DNA of 64,000 nucleotides, taken from [Pasteurella] mairii (GTDB lineage: Bacteria; Pseudomonadota; Gammaproteobacteria; Enterobacterales; Pasteurellaceae). Where the stretch lies: the NCBI GenBank assembly GCA_900454475.1, contig UGSS01000002.1, positions 2,532,674 to 2,596,673 of the forward strand. Direction: 5' to 3'. The position numbers and the translations under genes are program-made. The notes under the pieces are model-generated. The model searched no databases, was not told the origin of the DNA, and saw nothing but the letters and a program-made list of their open reading frames with translations. This document shows, piece after piece, positions 49,384 through 60,539 of this stretch (position 1 is its first letter; each line of letters begins with the position of its first letter).

Positions 49384-49420
49384 AATAACCGCACTTATGA
49401 TTAAAGTGCGGTTATTTTTT
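49384..49420 (+). terminator. USS-pair terminator upstream of nudC
   Basis: AATAACCGCACTT (49384-49396) and AAGTGCGGTTATT (49404-49416) form a 13-bp stem followed by T6. It probably ends transcription from the region before nudC, so nudC would need a promoter within or after it. Confidence 0.8.
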
Positions 49421-49439
49421 GCTTAATTTTAGAAAAATG

Positions 49440-50240
49440 ATGAAAATAATTCAACCTCATGACAATGGATTTTGGTTGTTGACGCAAGGATCGGCGATTT
49501 ATTTACAACAAGAGACCTTGCCGCAAGGTCGCGCCGAGGAGCTGGCGTTGCAAGGTAAATTAGGCATGGTGATCGGCGAGTTAGAACAGCAGCCTTTGTG
49601 GTTGGTGCAAGAAGAGGCGGATGATGCGGTGCGAGAGTACGTTTCTTTACGTACGCAGCTTTTTTTGCCGGAGCGAACCTTTAATTTACTGGCACGCGGA
49701 GTGGAATTAAATCATTTTTTTAATACCCACCGTTTTTGTGGCAAATGTGGGCATCAAACTCGTATTGCCGAAGATGAATGGGCGGTGCAATGCCAAAATG
49801 CTGCCTGTGGTTATCGCACTTATCCAGTAATTTGCCCGTCGATTATTGTGGCAGTGCGGCGCGGAAAGGACATTTTATTGGCGAATCATTGGCGTCATAA
49901 AGGTGGCATTTATACCACGCTGGCGGGATTTGTTGAGGTGGGGGAAACTTTTGAGCAAACGGTGATGCGCGAGGTGTTTGAAGAAACCGGCATTCACGTC
50001 AAAAATATTCGTTATTTCGGTAGCCAACCTTGGGCATTTCCGAATTCGCAGATGGTGGGATTTTTGGCAGATTATGATAGCGGCGAAATTCAGCTGCAAG
50101 AGGCAGAGATTTATGATGCCAAATGGTTTCGTTATGATGAACCGCTGCCAGAGTTGCCGCCACCGGGAACCATTGCGTTAAAATTAATTCAGGCGACGTT
50201 GGCGTTGTGTGCTGATGAAGATCGCCAAATCCAAGCATAA
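49440..50240 (+). CDS. nudC: NAD+ diphosphatase / NAD-capped RNA hydrolase NudC
   Basis: NudC cleaves NADH/NAD and removes NAD caps from RNA. The 266-residue product has the zinc ribbon C-G-K-C-G-H..C-x4-C-G-Y and the Nudix box G-x5-E-x7-R-E-V-F-E-E-T-G near residues 165-187. The NudC signature S-Q-P-W-A-F-P-N-S-Q-M follows. The ATG at 49440 fits H. influenzae (M-K-I); another ATG is three bases upstream. No strong ribosome binding site is visible and the terminator T run is only 20 bases away. In Haemophilus-type NAD salvage, such an enzyme links to NadR, also in this window. Confidence 0.93.
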   Translation: MKIIQPHDNGFWLLTQGSAIYLQQETLPQGRAEELALQGKLGMVIGELEQQPLWLVQEEADDAVREYVSLRTQLFLPERTFNLLARGVELNHFFNTHRFCGKCGHQTRIAEDEWAVQCQNAACGYRTYPVICPSIIVAVRRGKDILLANHWRHKGGIYTTLAGFVEVGETFEQTVMREVFEETGIHVKNIRYFGSQPWAFPNSQMVGFLADYDSGEIQLQEAEIYDAKWFRYDEPLPELPPPGTIALKLIQATLALCADEDRQIQA

Positions 50241-50264
50241 TTGAGTAATGACTAAGGAAATATA

Positions 50265-51329
50265 ATGAGTATGTTAAAAAACGATCGCTATTTACGGGCA
50301 TTATTGCGCCAGCCGGTGGACATGACGCCGGTGTGGATGATGCGCCAAGCGGGGCGTTATTTGCCGGAGTATAAAGCAACGCGCGTGCAAGCAGGCGATT
50401 TTATGTCGTTGTGTCGCAATGCAGATTTGGCTTGTGAGGTGACATTACAACCCTTGCGCCGCTATGCGCTTGATGCGGCAATTTTATTTTCCGATATTTT
50501 AACCATTCCGGATGCAATGGGATTGGGGCTAAGTTTTGGCGCCGGTGAAGGTCCGCGATTTGAACGCGTGATTGATAGCCAAAGTGCGGTGGATAATTTA
50601 CCCATTCCAGATCCCGAGCAAGAATTGCAGTATGTGATGAATGCGGTGCGAACCATCCGTCGCGAGCTGAAAGGTGAGGTGCCGCTGATTGGTTTTTCCG
50701 GCAGTCCTTGGACCTTGGCAACCTATATGGTGGAGGGCGGAAGCAGTAAAGTTTTTACGAAAATTAAGAAAATGTTATATGCCGAACCTAGACTATTGCA
50801 CCAATTGTTAGATAAATTAACGGAGTCCGTTATTTTGTATTTAAATGCACAAATTAAAGCGGGGGCGCAGGCAGTGATGGTGTTTGACACTTGGGGCGGT
50901 GTGTTGGGGCATCGTGAATATCTTGATTTTTCCTTGCAATATATGCACAAAATTGTTGATGGCTTAATTCGGGAAAATGATGGTCGTCGCGTGCCGGTGA
51001 CGTTGTTTACTAAAGGCGGTGGCTTGTGGTTGGAAGCCATGGCGGATACGGGCTGTGATGCGCTTGGGCTGGATTGGACCGTGAATTTAGCCGAGGCGAA
51101 AGCGCGCGTTGGGCATAAGGTGGCGTTGCAAGGTAATATGGATCCGTCCGTGTTATATGCGTCACCATTGCGTATTGAGCAGGAAGTCAAACAAATTTTG
51201 GCAGATTTTGGACAGGGCAGTGGACATGTGTTTAATTTGGGGCATGGGATCCATCAAGATGTACCGGAAAGCAGTCCGCACGTTTTTGTGGACGCTATTC
51301 ATCAATATTCTCAATTTTATCATAAATAA
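50265..51329 (+). CDS. hemE: Uroporphyrinogen decarboxylase
   Basis: HemE converts uroporphyrinogen III to coproporphyrinogen III in haem synthesis. The 354-residue product has both family signatures: [15 protein letters not shown] near residues 22-36 and [13 protein letters not shown] near residue 145. The length matches E. coli HemE. Its presence supports at least late haem synthesis, relevant to the multihaem nrf system. It is 24 bases after nudC and 14 bases before the yjaG-like gene, the same order as in E. coli (nudC-hemE-...-yjaG-hupA). Confidence 0.97.
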   Translation: MSMLKNDRYLRALLRQPVDMTPVWMMRQAGRYLPEYKATRVQAGDFMSLCRNADLACEVTLQPLRRYALDAAILFSDILTIPDAMGLGLSFGAGEGPRFERVIDSQSAVDNLPIPDPEQELQYVMNAVRTIRRELKGEVPLIGFSGSPWTLATYMVEGGSSKVFTKIKKMLYAEPRLLHQLLDKLTESVILYLNAQIKAGAQAVMVFDTWGGVLGHREYLDFSLQYMHKIVDGLIRENDGRRVPVTLFTKGGGLWLEAMADTGCDALGLDWTVNLAEAKARVGHKVALQGNMDPSVLYASPLRIEQEVKQILADFGQGSGHVFNLGHGIHQDVPESSPHVFVDAIHQYSQFYHK

Positions 51330-51343
51330 GAGCGGTGTTTTTT

Positions 51344-51937
51344 ATGCGAAATCCAATTCATAAACGCTTGGGGAATTTACAATCTTGGCAACATTTGACC
51401 TTTATGGCATGCTTGTGCGAAAGGATGTATCCGAATTTTGTAATGTTTTGTCAGGTAACGGAGCAAAATCCACAAGCGGTGAAAACCTACCATAATATTT
51501 TAAATTTGGTGTGGGAGCAGTTGACGGTTAAAGGCGCGAAGATTAATTTTGAAAATCAGTTGGAAAAACTGGAAGCTATCATTCCGGATGTGAATGATTA
51601 CGAGTTTTTCGGCGTGTTGCCGGCAATTGATGCTTGCGAGGGGCTGGCGGAGTTAGTGCATGGTATTATCGCCGGTTCAACACTGGAACAAGCGGTGAAA
51701 TTAAGTCGTTTGTCCTTGCAAACTGTGACAACGGTGCTGGAAATGCAAAAGGGTGAGGAACTTTCGGAACAAGCGCTTAAAGAGACGGAAGAAATTCAGC
51801 AGGAATTGGATATTCAATGGCAGATTTATCGCGCACTAAAAGATTGTGAAGAGCGGGATACTGCCTTGATTTTAGGGCTGAAAAATGAGTTGCGACAGGA
51901 GCAAATCTCAAATATCGGGATAGAAATTGAGCAATAA
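51344..51937 (+). CDS. yjaG: YjaG family protein (DUF416)
   Basis: This is a conserved protein of unknown function. From ATG 51344 it has 197 residues, begins M-R-N-P-I-H-K-R-L and contains C-E-R-M-Y-P-N-F near residue 25. The block E-F-F-G-V-L-P-A-I-D-A-C lies near residues 85-96. These are family features. It lies between hemE and hupA, as in E. coli. A GTG nine bases upstream is a less likely start. No strong ribosome binding site is visible. Confidence 0.88.
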   Translation: MRNPIHKRLGNLQSWQHLTFMACLCERMYPNFVMFCQVTEQNPQAVKTYHNILNLVWEQLTVKGAKINFENQLEKLEAIIPDVNDYEFFGVLPAIDACEGLAELVHGIIAGSTLEQAVKLSRLSLQTVTTVLEMQKGEELSEQALKETEEIQQELDIQWQIYRALKDCEERDTALILGLKNELRQEQISNIGIEIEQ

Positions 51938-52005
51938 TGTGATTTTGCTAGCAATTTTCGCATATATTGCTTTGATTTATTGGTAACTTAGATTATGCTG
52001 GCATT

Positions 52006-52019
52006 ACTGTAATTACAGT
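52006..52019. promoter_or_regulatory. Palindrome upstream of hupA
   Basis: ACTGTAATTACAGT is a perfect 14-base palindrome 73 bases before the hupA start. A possible sigma-70 promoter (TTGATT near 51973, TATGCT near 51995) lies just upstream. It could be an operator; the regulator is unknown. Confidence 0.35.
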
Positions 52020-52091
52020 GATTATAGGTTATCGGGTACAATCGACCCATGTAATATCAGATCTAATAGAAATTATAGAAGGTACTAATTT

Positions 52092-52364
52092 ATGAACAAA
52101 ACAGATTTAATTGATGCAATTGCAAGTGCAGCGGAGTTAAACAAGAAACAAGCTAAAGCGGCGCTGGAAGCAACATTAGATGCAATTACAGAAAGTTTGA
52201 AAGCGGGCGATCAGGTACAATTAATCGGCTTTGGCACATTCAAAGTAAATTCGCGTAAAGAACGTACCGGACGCAATCCGCAAACCGGTGCTGAAATTAA
52301 AATTGCGGCGTCTAAAGTGCCAGCCTTTGTTGCAGGTAAAGCATTAAAAGATTCTGTAAAATAA
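52092..52364 (+). CDS. hupA: DNA-binding protein HU
   Basis: HU is a nucleoid protein that bends and compacts DNA. The 90-residue product begins [10 protein letters not shown] and has the family signature [18 protein letters not shown] near residues 46-63. It is closer to the HU-alpha type by position after yjaG. AGAAGG precedes the ATG and an intrinsic terminator follows. Confidence 0.96.
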   Translation: MNKTDLIDAIASAAELNKKQAKAALEATLDAITESLKAGDQVQLIGFGTFKVNSRKERTGRNPQTGAEIKIAASKVPAFVAGKALKDSVK

Positions 52365-52400
52365 TCAGAACGTCATACCAAAACGAGTAACTGTATAGCG

Positions 52401-52430
52401 AAAACCAAGTTGGATAAACTTGGTTTTTTG
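52401..52430 (+). terminator. Intrinsic terminator after hupA
   Basis: AAAACCAAGTT (52401-52411) pairs with AACTTGGTTTT (52417-52427) around a 5-base loop, followed by T residues. Confidence 0.88.
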
Positions 52431-52439
52431 TTTCCTGTC

Positions 52440-53007
52440 AGTTAACAATTTAAGCAATATTGTGCTCTTAAAAGATAACTACCAGTATCGATTTGTGCAT
52501 TAAAAGTTATAAAATCTTATCGTACAAGCTCGTAAACCTAGAGAAATCAGGTTTCCGCATCAAACATGTTCAATACCATATTTTTACTAAATTTACGTAT
52601 CCGTTACATAAAAAATTGAATATTTTTGAGCGTCATTAATAAACCTAATTGGGGATTTTTTATAAAAAACGTAGTAATTACACGAGTGCTAACAGCGTCT
52701 GTAGCAACTTCTGCTAACACAATTACGTTTATAAATAGGACGGTCGTTAAAATGGGAGCATGATGTAGGTAACGCTTTATCAGCTCTTGTCGCTTGGCGA
52801 AAGAAATATAACAAAGTTTAAAGAATTAACGATTAGCTTTTGGTGAAGGATAAAGCGTAATTTGATGTATTGTAAACAGGAATAGGGTAAAAATACCTGT
52901 TTCGAGGATAAATCAAAACAGGTATTAGCAGAGGGATAGCGTTGGATGAGGAGAATTCCATGTGTAGGAAAATCTCAATCATTCGCGATAAAGTAGATGA
53001 ATGTTGT
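52440..53007 (+). other. Gene-poor stretch between hupA and deaD with possible coding remnants
   Basis: No intact gene is seen. A short plus-strand frame reads N-V-V-I-T-R-V-L-T-A-S-V-A-T-S-A-N-T up to TGA near 52763. A second, in another frame, reads D-V-G-N-A-L-S-A-L-V-A-W-R-K-K-Y-N-K-V to TAA near 52820. They may be pieces of one decayed gene. An imperfect hairpin (AAACAGG near 52874, CCTGTTT near 52896) may end deaD transcription on the minus strand. Confidence 0.3.
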
Positions 53008-54819
53008 TTATTTTCTGCGTTCGCGGCGTTCTCTTGGCGTACGTTCGCTAAAAGTGCGGTCCCTTTTTTCTTTAAATTTACGCTCTGGTTTGCCAAAACG
53101 GTTTTCGCTGTTGCTTCTGCCTTTGCGTTTACCACTGTCACGATCATAACCACGTTCATGACCATGGGCTTCGCCGACAAAGGTCATACGCATTTGTTTG
53201 TTTAAAATACGCGTTTTGCCAAAGACTTGTAATAATTCTTTCGGCATTCCTTGTGGAAGTTCGATTGTGGAGTAGTCATCATATAGTTTTATGTGACCAA
53301 TATAGCGACTATTAATATCGCCTTCATTCGCGATAGCACCGACAATATGGCGTACTTCTACACCATCTGCACGTCCAACTTCAACGCGGTATAAATCCAT
53401 CGGTTGTGGATTTCCGTAGCCACGACGTTCTGCCGAACGGGAATTTTCACGACGCTCACGGCGATCGCTGCGTTCTCCGCGACGGCGTTTTTCGATAACT
53501 GGATCCGGAGGTAAAATCAGTTTTTGTTTACCTTGCAATAGCATTAACATGGCTGCTGCAATGTCTTCTTGATCTTGATCGGCGGTAAACAAGTCTTCTA
53601 ACAAGCCGCGGTAGATATCAAGATCATGATGTTCTAGCTGTTTGGTAATTTTTGCCACAAATTTTTTGCGACGACAGGCTTGCAACGCTTCATGGTTCGG
53701 TACTTCGACTTCTTCAATCGGTTTTTTCATTAAGCGTTCAATATTGCCAAGCAGACGACGTTCTTTCGGTTCCACGAAAAGAATCGCACGTCCGGCGCGT
53801 CCGGCACGTCCAGTACGACCGATACGATGGACATAGCTTTCTGCATCAAGTGGAATATCATAGTTAAATACCAAGCTGATACGTTCTACGTCCAAACCGC
53901 GTGCGGCAACGTCGGTAGCAACTAAAATATCCAAACTTCCATTACGTAAACGATCAAGGGTTTGTTCGCGTAATTGTTGGGTCATATCGCCATTTAAAGC
54001 TGCGGCACGGAAACCATGTTTTTCCAATAATTCAGTAATATCTAGGGTACCGGTTTTGGTGCGGGTGAAAATAATTGCCGCATCAAAATCTTCTACTTCA
54101 AGGAAACGCAAAAGCGCCTCATTTTTACGAAAACCATGAACATACCAGCAACTTTGCGTAATATCCGGTGCAGTTTGCTGATTAGATTGAATTTTAACCT
54201 CTTGCGGATCTTGCATAAAGCGTTTAGTTATGCGACGAATTGGCTCTGGCATTGTCGCCGAGAATAGGGCAGTTTGGTGATTTTCCGGCAATTCCGCCAT
54301 CACGGTTTCAACATCCTCAATAAAGCCCATGCGTAACATTTCATCGGCTTCATCCAATACGATAGATTGTAATTCGGATAAATCCAAGGTACCGCGACGG
54401 ATATGATCTAAAATACGACCAGGTGTACCAACCACGACTTGTGCGCCTTGTTTTAATGCGCGCAATTGAATGTCGTAACGTTGACCGCCATATAAAGTGA
54501 CAATACGCATTCCTTTGGCATGTTTTACAAATTGTTCGCAAGCATCAGCTACTTGAATGGCAAGTTCACGGGTTGGTGCCATCACTAACATTTGCGGATA
54601 TTTTTTATCAGTGTCAATTTGTGCTAATAACGGGAGAGAGAACGCCGCGGTTTTTCCGCTACCGGTTTGCGCCATACCTAGTACGTCGCGCCCGTTTAAT
54701 AAATGTGGAATACAAGCCTGTTGAATTGGTGATGGGGTCACAAAGCCCATTTCGGAAACAGCAGTAAGAATAAATTCAGGCAAGCCTAAATCATGGAAAG
54801 TAGTTTGAATTTCAGTCAT
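53008..54819 (-). CDS. deaD: ATP-dependent RNA helicase DeaD (CsdA)
   Basis: This is a cold-shock DEAD-box helicase that remodels structured RNA in ribosome assembly and mRNA decay. The 603-residue product shows the Q motif, Walker A A-Q-T-G-S-G-K-T near residue 55 and D-E-A-D near residue 156. The segment [12 protein letters not shown] lies near residue 330, followed by a DbpA-type RNA-binding domain (about 470-545). The tail is rich in arginine and glycine. It lies downstream of pnp and nlpI on the same strand, as in E. coli. Confidence 0.96.
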   Translation of the reverse strand: MTEIQTTFHDLGLPEFILTAVSEMGFVTPSPIQQACIPHLLNGRDVLGMAQTGSGKTAAFSLPLLAQIDTDKKYPQMLVMAPTRELAIQVADACEQFVKHAKGMRIVTLYGGQRYDIQLRALKQGAQVVVGTPGRILDHIRRGTLDLSELQSIVLDEADEMLRMGFIEDVETVMAELPENHQTALFSATMPEPIRRITKRFMQDPQEVKIQSNQQTAPDITQSCWYVHGFRKNEALLRFLEVEDFDAAIIFTRTKTGTLDITELLEKHGFRAAALNGDMTQQLREQTLDRLRNGSLDILVATDVAARGLDVERISLVFNYDIPLDAESYVHRIGRTGRAGRAGRAILFVEPKERRLLGNIERLMKKPIEEVEVPNHEALQACRRKKFVAKITKQLEHHDLDIYRGLLEDLFTADQDQEDIAAAMLMLLQGKQKLILPPDPVIEKRRRGERSDRRERRENSRSAERRGYGNPQPMDLYRVEVGRADGVEVRHIVGAIANEGDINSRYIGHIKLYDDYSTIELPQGMPKELLQVFGKTRILNKQMRMTFVGEAHGHERGYDRDSGKRKGRSNSENRFGKPERKFKEKRDRTFSERTPRERRERRK

Positions 54820-54952
54820 TAAAAAATACTCGAATGTAAAAAAGGAAAGTTCAATAAGGCTCCTTTCAGATAATTATAAATTGTTGCTTACAAGGATAAT
54901 CCCTAATTCGTTTCACAACACCTGAGACAAAAAACCGGAAAGATTAAATGTC

Positions 54953-55855
54953 TTATTCTGCTTGATTGCGTTTCAATTGATTCAATTCAAGCAATGCAAA
55001 ACGATACTCAACAAAGTTATACACCTGATTTGCTATGGCAAGTTTAAATAGCGTTTCCGCCTCGTCAACTTGACCCATATTGAGTTTTTGTTTTGCCAGA
55101 TAGAAGTAAGTTTCAGTCAAAATCTCCGCGTGTTGCGGTGATGTCGAATCAACAAAACGCTGTGCTTTCTTTTGTAATTCTTCGACTGTTAATTTACCTA
55201 AATAATATTGGACAATATTTGTGCCCCAGTAGTCTGCGGAAAGTTCTGTTGCACGTGTTGCTAGATTTTGTTGCGCTTCATTTGGTTTCAATCTCAGCTC
55301 ATTTAAATATAGCCATAAGACACGATAAGGATCAGATTTATCTGCTTGATAAAACTTCAGAAAATCCTCTTCCGCTAGATTATAACGTCCCACATAATAG
55401 AAATCCAAACCTCGGTTGAGGTAAGTATATTCATAGTTGGGATCCAATTCCAACACCGCATTGAATGCATCCAATGCACTATCATAGTCCTCATCTAATA
55501 GCAGATAAAGTCCAAGATAATTATACACTGCCGCCATTTTAGGTTGGAGTGCGAGTGCTTGAGTAAAATCATAGCGAGCTAATCCCCATAAACCGAGGCT
55601 GTCATATAAAACACCGCGTTCGAAATGCAGTGCCGCCCGCTCATTATTACTCATCTGCCCCACGAGCAATACTTGGCTTATACGAACAATCATGACTTCT
55701 TGTTCAAAGTGAATATTTGGATTTTGTTCTGCCAATACAAGCTTATTTCTGGTTCCTAAGCTTGAGCTAGTACTAATACAACCGCTCAAAAATAGAACAA
55801 TCCAAAAACTCGGCAAGAATTGAATGAATTTTAACAACTGGGGAAGTTGTAACAT
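54953..55855 (-). CDS. nlpI: Lipoprotein NlpI
   Basis: NlpI is a TPR outer membrane lipoprotein that in E. coli scaffolds peptidoglycan hydrolases and the protease Prc. The 300-residue product has a lipobox L-F-L-S-G-C in its first 30 residues and four or more TPR units (for example A-A-V-Y-N-Y-L-G-L-Y-L near residue 109). The length is near E. coli NlpI (294). The ATG at 55855 is preferred over a GTG three bases earlier. It sits between pnp and deaD, the conserved order. Confidence 0.94.
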   Translation of the reverse strand: MLQLPQLLKFIQFLPSFWIVLFLSGCISTSSSLGTRNKLVLAEQNPNIHFEQEVMIVRISQVLLVGQMSNNERAALHFERGVLYDSLGLWGLARYDFTQALALQPKMAAVYNYLGLYLLLDEDYDSALDAFNAVLELDPNYEYTYLNRGLDFYYVGRYNLAEEDFLKFYQADKSDPYRVLWLYLNELRLKPNEAQQNLATRATELSADYWGTNIVQYYLGKLTVEELQKKAQRFVDSTSPQHAEILTETYFYLAKQKLNMGQVDEAETLFKLAIANQVYNFVEYRFALLELNQLKRNQAE

Positions 55856-55983
55856 CACGGATAAGCCTTATAGCACAGATATTGCTTTGTTTTTCATAGT
55901 ATTACGACAACACTATCGTACTATGATATGAAATTATCACCGAATGATACCGAACTAAGTGCCCGGCATCATTCAGTTAAACT

Positions 55984-58128
55984 TTAAATTTCTTCTTGTT
56001 CCACGTTAGAGGCGACAGGTGGTTGTGCTTCCATTGTTTTAGCAACAAGATCTTTCATGGTTAAACGAATACGTCCTTGACGATCAATTTCGACAACTTT
56101 TACTGTCACTTCTTGACCGACACTTAAGTAATCGCTTACTTTCTCAACACGTTCTTCTGCAATTTGAGAAATATGCACTAAGCCTTCTTTGTTGCCGACT
56201 AACGTTACGAAGGCGCCGAAATCTGCTAAACGAGACACTTTACCCTTATAAGTCGCGCCAGCTTCAACTTCAGCAGTAATGTCTTCGATACGTGCCATGA
56301 CTTCTTTAACCGCACTGTTGTCAACTGCCGCAATTTTAACCGTACCGTCATCATCAATATCAATAGAAGTCCCGGTTTCTTCGGTTAATGCGCGAATTAC
56401 CGCGCCACCTTTACCGATCACATCTTTGATTTTCTTCGGATCAATTTTCATGGTATGGATACGCGGTGCAAATTCAGAAATACTTTCACGTGGCGCAGAA
56501 ATCGCTTGCTCCATTACGCCTAAAATATGCATACGTGCGCTTTTCGCTTGATTTAACGCAATTTGCATAATTTCGGCAGTAATGCCTTCGATTTTAATAT
56601 CCATTTGTAACGCAGTGACCCCTTCGCGTGTACCGGCGACTTTGAAGTCCATATCGCCAAGGTGGTCTTCGTCACCTAAAATATCAGAAAGTACCACGAA
56701 TTTGTCTTCTTCTTTCACCAAGCCCATCGCAATACCTGCAACAGCGGCTTTAATCGGTACACCCGCATCCATTAACGCAAGGGAAGCGCCACATACGGAT
56801 GCCATGGAAGAAGAACCGTTAGATTCTGTGATTTCAGACACGACACGAACCACATACGGGAATTCGGTAAGTGTTGGCATTACTGCTGCCACACCGCGTT
56901 TTGCTAGACGACCGTGACCGATTTCACGACGTTTTGGCGAACCAATCATTCCCGTTTCCCCGACAGAATATGGAGGGAAGTTATAGTGGAATAAGAAATG
57001 ATCGGTTTTTTCGCCAGTCAATTCATCAATAATTTGCGCATCACGTTCAGTCCCTAACGTAGCGACTGCCAAAGCTTGTGTTTCACCGCGAGTGAAAATG
57101 GCAGAACCATGAGTACGCGGTAACACGCCGGTACAAATATCTAATGCACGAACAGTATCTACTGTACGACCATCAATACGCGGTTCACCATTTAAAATAC
57201 GACCGCGCACGATTTGACTTTCAAGTGCGGTGAAAATATCAACAATTTTTCCTTCGCTGATTTCTTCGCCTTCCGCTGCTTCTGCGGTGATTTGTGCAAT
57301 CACATCCGCTTTGATGCTATCAATTTGCTCATAGCGCGCTTGTTTTTCTGTAATACGGTAAGCATCACCCAAACGTGCTTCAGCAATGGCTTTTACTTTA
57401 TCGATTAACGCAGTATTTGGTTGTGGAGCAACCCAATCCCAACGCGGTTTTCCGGCTTCGGCGGCAAATTCTTTGATTGCTTCTACAACCACTTGTTGTT
57501 GCTGATGACCGAAGACCACAGCGGCTAACATTTGTTCTTCAGTTAAAATATCCGCTTCGGATTCGACCATTAATACTGCTTTATCGGTACCCGCAACCAC
57601 TAAATCCAAACGACTTTGTTTTTGTTCGTTAATGGTTGGGTTTAACACGAATTGATCGTTGATAAAACCGACACGTGCTGCTCCGATTGGACCGTTGAAT
57701 GGAACGCCGGAAAGGGAAAGTGCAGCGGAAGCCCCGATCATTGCAACTAAATCTGGGCTGATTTGAGGGTTAACGGACACCACAGTAGCAACCACTTGAA
57801 TCTCGTTAAAGAAACCTTCTGGGAATAACGGACGAATTGGGCGGTCGATTAAACGTGCGATTAAAGTTTCGCCTTCAGATGGGCGTCCTTCACGTTTAAA
57901 AAATCCACCTGGAATACGACCTGCTGCGTAAGTACGTTCTTGATAATTAACGGTTAATGGAAAGAAGTCTTGCCCTTCTTTCACCTCTTTTTTTGCCACA
58001 ACGCTGACAAATACTGTCGTATCGTCCATGCTCGCCATTACCGCGGCGGTGGCTTGACGTGCAATTGCACCGGTTTCTAATGTTACGGTATGTTGACCGT
58101 ATTTAAACTGTTTAACAATTGGATTCAC
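55984..58128 (-). CDS. pnp: Polyribonucleotide nucleotidyltransferase (PNPase)
   Basis: PNPase degrades RNA from the 3' end with phosphate and is part of the degradosome. From the GTG at 58128 (AAAGGA before it), giving [12 protein letters not shown], the protein has 714 residues. Two RNase PH domains come first, then a KH domain (K-D-V-I-G-K-G-G near residue 555) and an S1 domain ([17 protein letters not shown]). A longer frame to a TTG at 58149 is less likely. The region after the stop can form a hairpin (55944-55974) before nlpI. Confidence 0.96.
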   Translation of the reverse strand: MNPIVKQFKYGQHTVTLETGAIARQATAAVMASMDDTTVFVSVVAKKEVKEGQDFFPLTVNYQERTYAAGRIPGGFFKREGRPSEGETLIARLIDRPIRPLFPEGFFNEIQVVATVVSVNPQISPDLVAMIGASAALSLSGVPFNGPIGAARVGFINDQFVLNPTINEQKQSRLDLVVAGTDKAVLMVESEADILTEEQMLAAVVFGHQQQQVVVEAIKEFAAEAGKPRWDWVAPQPNTALIDKVKAIAEARLGDAYRITEKQARYEQIDSIKADVIAQITAEAAEGEEISEGKIVDIFTALESQIVRGRILNGEPRIDGRTVDTVRALDICTGVLPRTHGSAIFTRGETQALAVATLGTERDAQIIDELTGEKTDHFLFHYNFPPYSVGETGMIGSPKRREIGHGRLAKRGVAAVMPTLTEFPYVVRVVSEITESNGSSSMASVCGASLALMDAGVPIKAAVAGIAMGLVKEEDKFVVLSDILGDEDHLGDMDFKVAGTREGVTALQMDIKIEGITAEIMQIALNQAKSARMHILGVMEQAISAPRESISEFAPRIHTMKIDPKKIKDVIGKGGAVIRALTEETGTSIDIDDDGTVKIAAVDNSAVKEVMARIEDITAEVEAGATYKGKVSRLADFGAFVTLVGNKEGLVHISQIAEERVEKVSDYLSVGQEVTVKVVEIDRQGRIRLTMKDLVAKTMEAQPPVASNVEQEEI

Positions 58129-58620
58129 AATGTTTTTCCTTTTTATCAAATAAAACTATCGGCGAGATTATCGCCTTAACTTGTGCATTTTCCTAATTGC
58201 GACTAGCGAAAATAATCTCCTAACTTACCACTTTTAGGAATTATAAGTCGGTCGTTATAAAATTATTTTTGATAGCCGCACGCCAACAGGAAAAAACAAG
58301 CCACAGCATTATACAGGTCTTTTGGGTTTATGGGTAATATTTTGTGCGCTTTTACTAAATGTTTATATTTTGTTTAAAAATTATTTTTTAAATTATTTAA
58401 AAAATGAATTAAAAATACACATTTTATTTAAGTATTTTTGCTGCAAAAACTTAAAACTATGTTTAAGAAGAAACGATGTTACAATAATTAATAAAAAATA
58501 AATAAAGGTATCATTGTTAACTTATCAAAAAATATCTTTTCACTAAAAATATCTTTATCTGTAACAACTGCTTAATATAATTAAGACTCATTGTATCTAA
58601 TGATAAGGAAATGAATAAAA
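58129..58620. other. AT-rich divergent region between pnp and the DoxX gene
   Basis: No gene is seen. The pnp side holds a short hairpin (GGCGA 58161-58165 with TCGCC 58171-58175) and imperfect inverted repeats around 58190-58245 that may form the structured pnp leader. The rest is very AT-rich and should carry both promoters. rpsO, which precedes pnp in E. coli, is absent. Confidence 0.4.
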
Positions 58621-59046
58621 ATGAATGCTCTCCTTCAAAAATTCAATCAATTTGTAGATCATCCCGATCTTGCCAAACTTGTTCTTCGAGTGTTTTTTGG
58701 TGGTATGTTCTTGTTATACGGTATTGCCAATGCGACAAATGAGAGAAGTTTTGGATTTATTGTTTCTCTAATGGAAAAAGCAAGCTTTCCTGGTTTTTTT
58801 GCTTATGGGGTCTATTTAGGTCAAATTCTGGCGCCAATTCTCATCATTATCGGTTTATTTACTCGTATCTCTGCCTTTGTTGCATTGATGACTTGTGTGA
58901 TGATTATTGGTTTAGCTCACGCTCACGAAATTTTCAGTTTAAATAAATTTGGTGGTTGGGCAATTGAATCTCCCGCAGATTTCTTATTTGCTTACTTAGC
59001 GATTATGTTATGGGGTTCCGGAAAATACGCGGTCAAAGCGGATTAG
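58621..59046 (+). CDS. DoxX family membrane protein
   Basis: This is a small inner membrane protein of the DoxX family (141 residues), with four hydrophobic segments and the N-terminal block L-V-L-R-V-F-F-G-G-M-F-L-L-Y-G near residues 21-35. Family members are linked to redox stress in some bacteria, but the function here is unknown. AAGGAA precedes the ATG. It stands alone, diverging from pnp and converging on hslU with a shared terminator. Confidence 0.85.
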   Translation: MNALLQKFNQFVDHPDLAKLVLRVFFGGMFLLYGIANATNERSFGFIVSLMEKASFPGFFAYGVYLGQILAPILIIIGLFTRISAFVALMTCVMIIGLAHAHEIFSLNKFGGWAIESPADFLFAYLAIMLWGSGKYAVKAD

Positions 59047-59078
59047 ATTAAATTCTTTTCAAAAGTTGCTCTAGCAAC

Positions 59079-59118
59079 AAAGAGCGGTCTGAAAATAAAA
59101 TATTTTTGACCGCTCTTT
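59079..59118. terminator. Bidirectional terminator between the DoxX gene and hslU
   Basis: AAAGAGCGGTC (near 59080-59090) pairs with GACCGCTCTTT (59108-59118), with A/T-rich tails on both sides. The loop is about 17 bases. Confidence 0.8.
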
Positions 59119-59152
59119 TATTTAAACCAATAATGCTTCAATTAGGGCATCT

Positions 59153-60484
59153 TTATAAGATAAAACGACTTAAATCTTCGTTTTCCACTACATCGCCTAA
59201 TGCATCCACAACAAAGGCTTCATCAATGTTAACCGTTTGTCCACTCATATCGCTGGCGTTAAATGAAATTTTATCCATCAAACGCTCCATTACTGTATGT
59301 AAACGTCTGGCACCGATATTCTCTGTTTTTTCATTAACACGGAAAGCCGCTTCGGCAATTTTTTTGATTGCTTCTTGAGTAAAGGTAATGTTTACACCTT
59401 CGGTTGCCATTAATGCCTTGTATTGTTCTGTTAATGAAGCATTCGGCTCGGTGAGGATACGCTCAAAATCATGTGCAGTTAACGCAGATAATTCCACGCG
59501 AATGGGTAAACGACCTTGCAATTCTGGAATAAGATCCGACGGACGAGCAACTTGGAAGGCACCGGAAGCAATAAACAGAATATGATCGGTTTTGACCATT
59601 CCGTGTTTGGTATTGACAGTGGAACCTTCGACTAGCGGGAGTAAATCACGTTGCACACCTTCGCGTGATACATCCGCACCGCTGTATTCGCCTTTTTTAC
59701 AAATCTTGTCAATTTCATCAATAAAAACAATCCCATTTTGCTCGACGGAATCAATAACTTTTTGTTTTAATTCCTCTGGATTAATTAATTTTGCGGCTTC
59801 ATCTTCAATTAAGGTTTTTAGTGCATCCTTAATTTTCATTTTGCGCTTAGTCGTTTGTGAGTTAGATAAGCCTTGGAATAAGGATTGTAATTGATTGGCC
59901 ATATCCTCCATACCCGGAGGTGTCATGATTTCTACCCCCATTGGTACAGCAGTAATATCAATTTCGATTTCTTTTTCGTCTAATTGTCCTTCACGTAATT
60001 TTTTACGGAAAACTTGGCGCGTATTGCTGCTTAGATTATGCCCTTCAACTTCACCCCATTGATTTTTACTTGGTGGCAATAATACGTCTAAAATACGATC
60101 TTCTGCCGCTTCTTCAGCACGAAAACGGTTCTTTTCAATTTCTTGTTGGCGCACTAATTTCATGGCGCTATCGGTCAAATCACGAATAATAGAATCCACT
60201 TCTTTACCGACGTAGCCGACTTCGGTAAATTTTGTAGCCTCTACTTTAATAAAAGGAGCATTAGCAAGTTTTGCCAGACGACGGGCAATTTCGGTTTTCC
60301 CCACGCCAGTCGGTCCAATCATGAGAATATTTTTCGGGGTTACTTCATGGCGAAGCGGTTCTTGTAATTGCATTCTGCGCCAACGGTTACGCAAGGCGAT
60401 CGCTACTGCACGTTTGGCATCCGCTTGACCGATAATGTGTAAATCAAGTTCGGAAACAATTTCTCTTGGGGTCATTTCAGACAT
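59153..60484 (-). CDS. hslU: ATP-dependent protease ATPase subunit HslU
   Basis: HslU is the AAA+ unfoldase that feeds HslV. The 443-residue product shows Walker A G-P-T-G-V-G-K-T near residue 57, the G-Y-V-G pore motif near residue 90 and Walker B V-F-I-D-E-I-D-K near residue 255. It ends D-L-S-R-F-I-L, the C-terminal tail that inserts into HslV. It lies 55 bases after hslV on the same strand. Confidence 0.98.
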   Translation of the reverse strand: MSEMTPREIVSELDLHIIGQADAKRAVAIALRNRWRRMQLQEPLRHEVTPKNILMIGPTGVGKTEIARRLAKLANAPFIKVEATKFTEVGYVGKEVDSIIRDLTDSAMKLVRQQEIEKNRFRAEEAAEDRILDVLLPPSKNQWGEVEGHNLSSNTRQVFRKKLREGQLDEKEIEIDITAVPMGVEIMTPPGMEDMANQLQSLFQGLSNSQTTKRKMKIKDALKTLIEDEAAKLINPEELKQKVIDSVEQNGIVFIDEIDKICKKGEYSGADVSREGVQRDLLPLVEGSTVNTKHGMVKTDHILFIASGAFQVARPSDLIPELQGRLPIRVELSALTAHDFERILTEPNASLTEQYKALMATEGVNITFTQEAIKKIAEAAFRVNEKTENIGARRLHTVMERLMDKISFNASDMSGQTVNIDEAFVVDALGDVVENEDLSRFIL

Positions 60485-60539
60485 AATATATTCCTTTTAC
60501 ATTGTAGTGGGTGCTATGGCCTTTGCTGTAGCATCAAAT

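Noticed and set aside
52833..53180. A 115-codon minus-strand frame overlapping the 3' end of deaD
   Set aside because: It lies in another frame of the arginine-rich deaD tail and has no ribosome binding site or family-like content.
53795..53825. Tandem GC-rich repeat in deaD
   Set aside because: It encodes the R-A-G-R-A-G-R-A stretch of helicase motif VI, so it is explained by coding.
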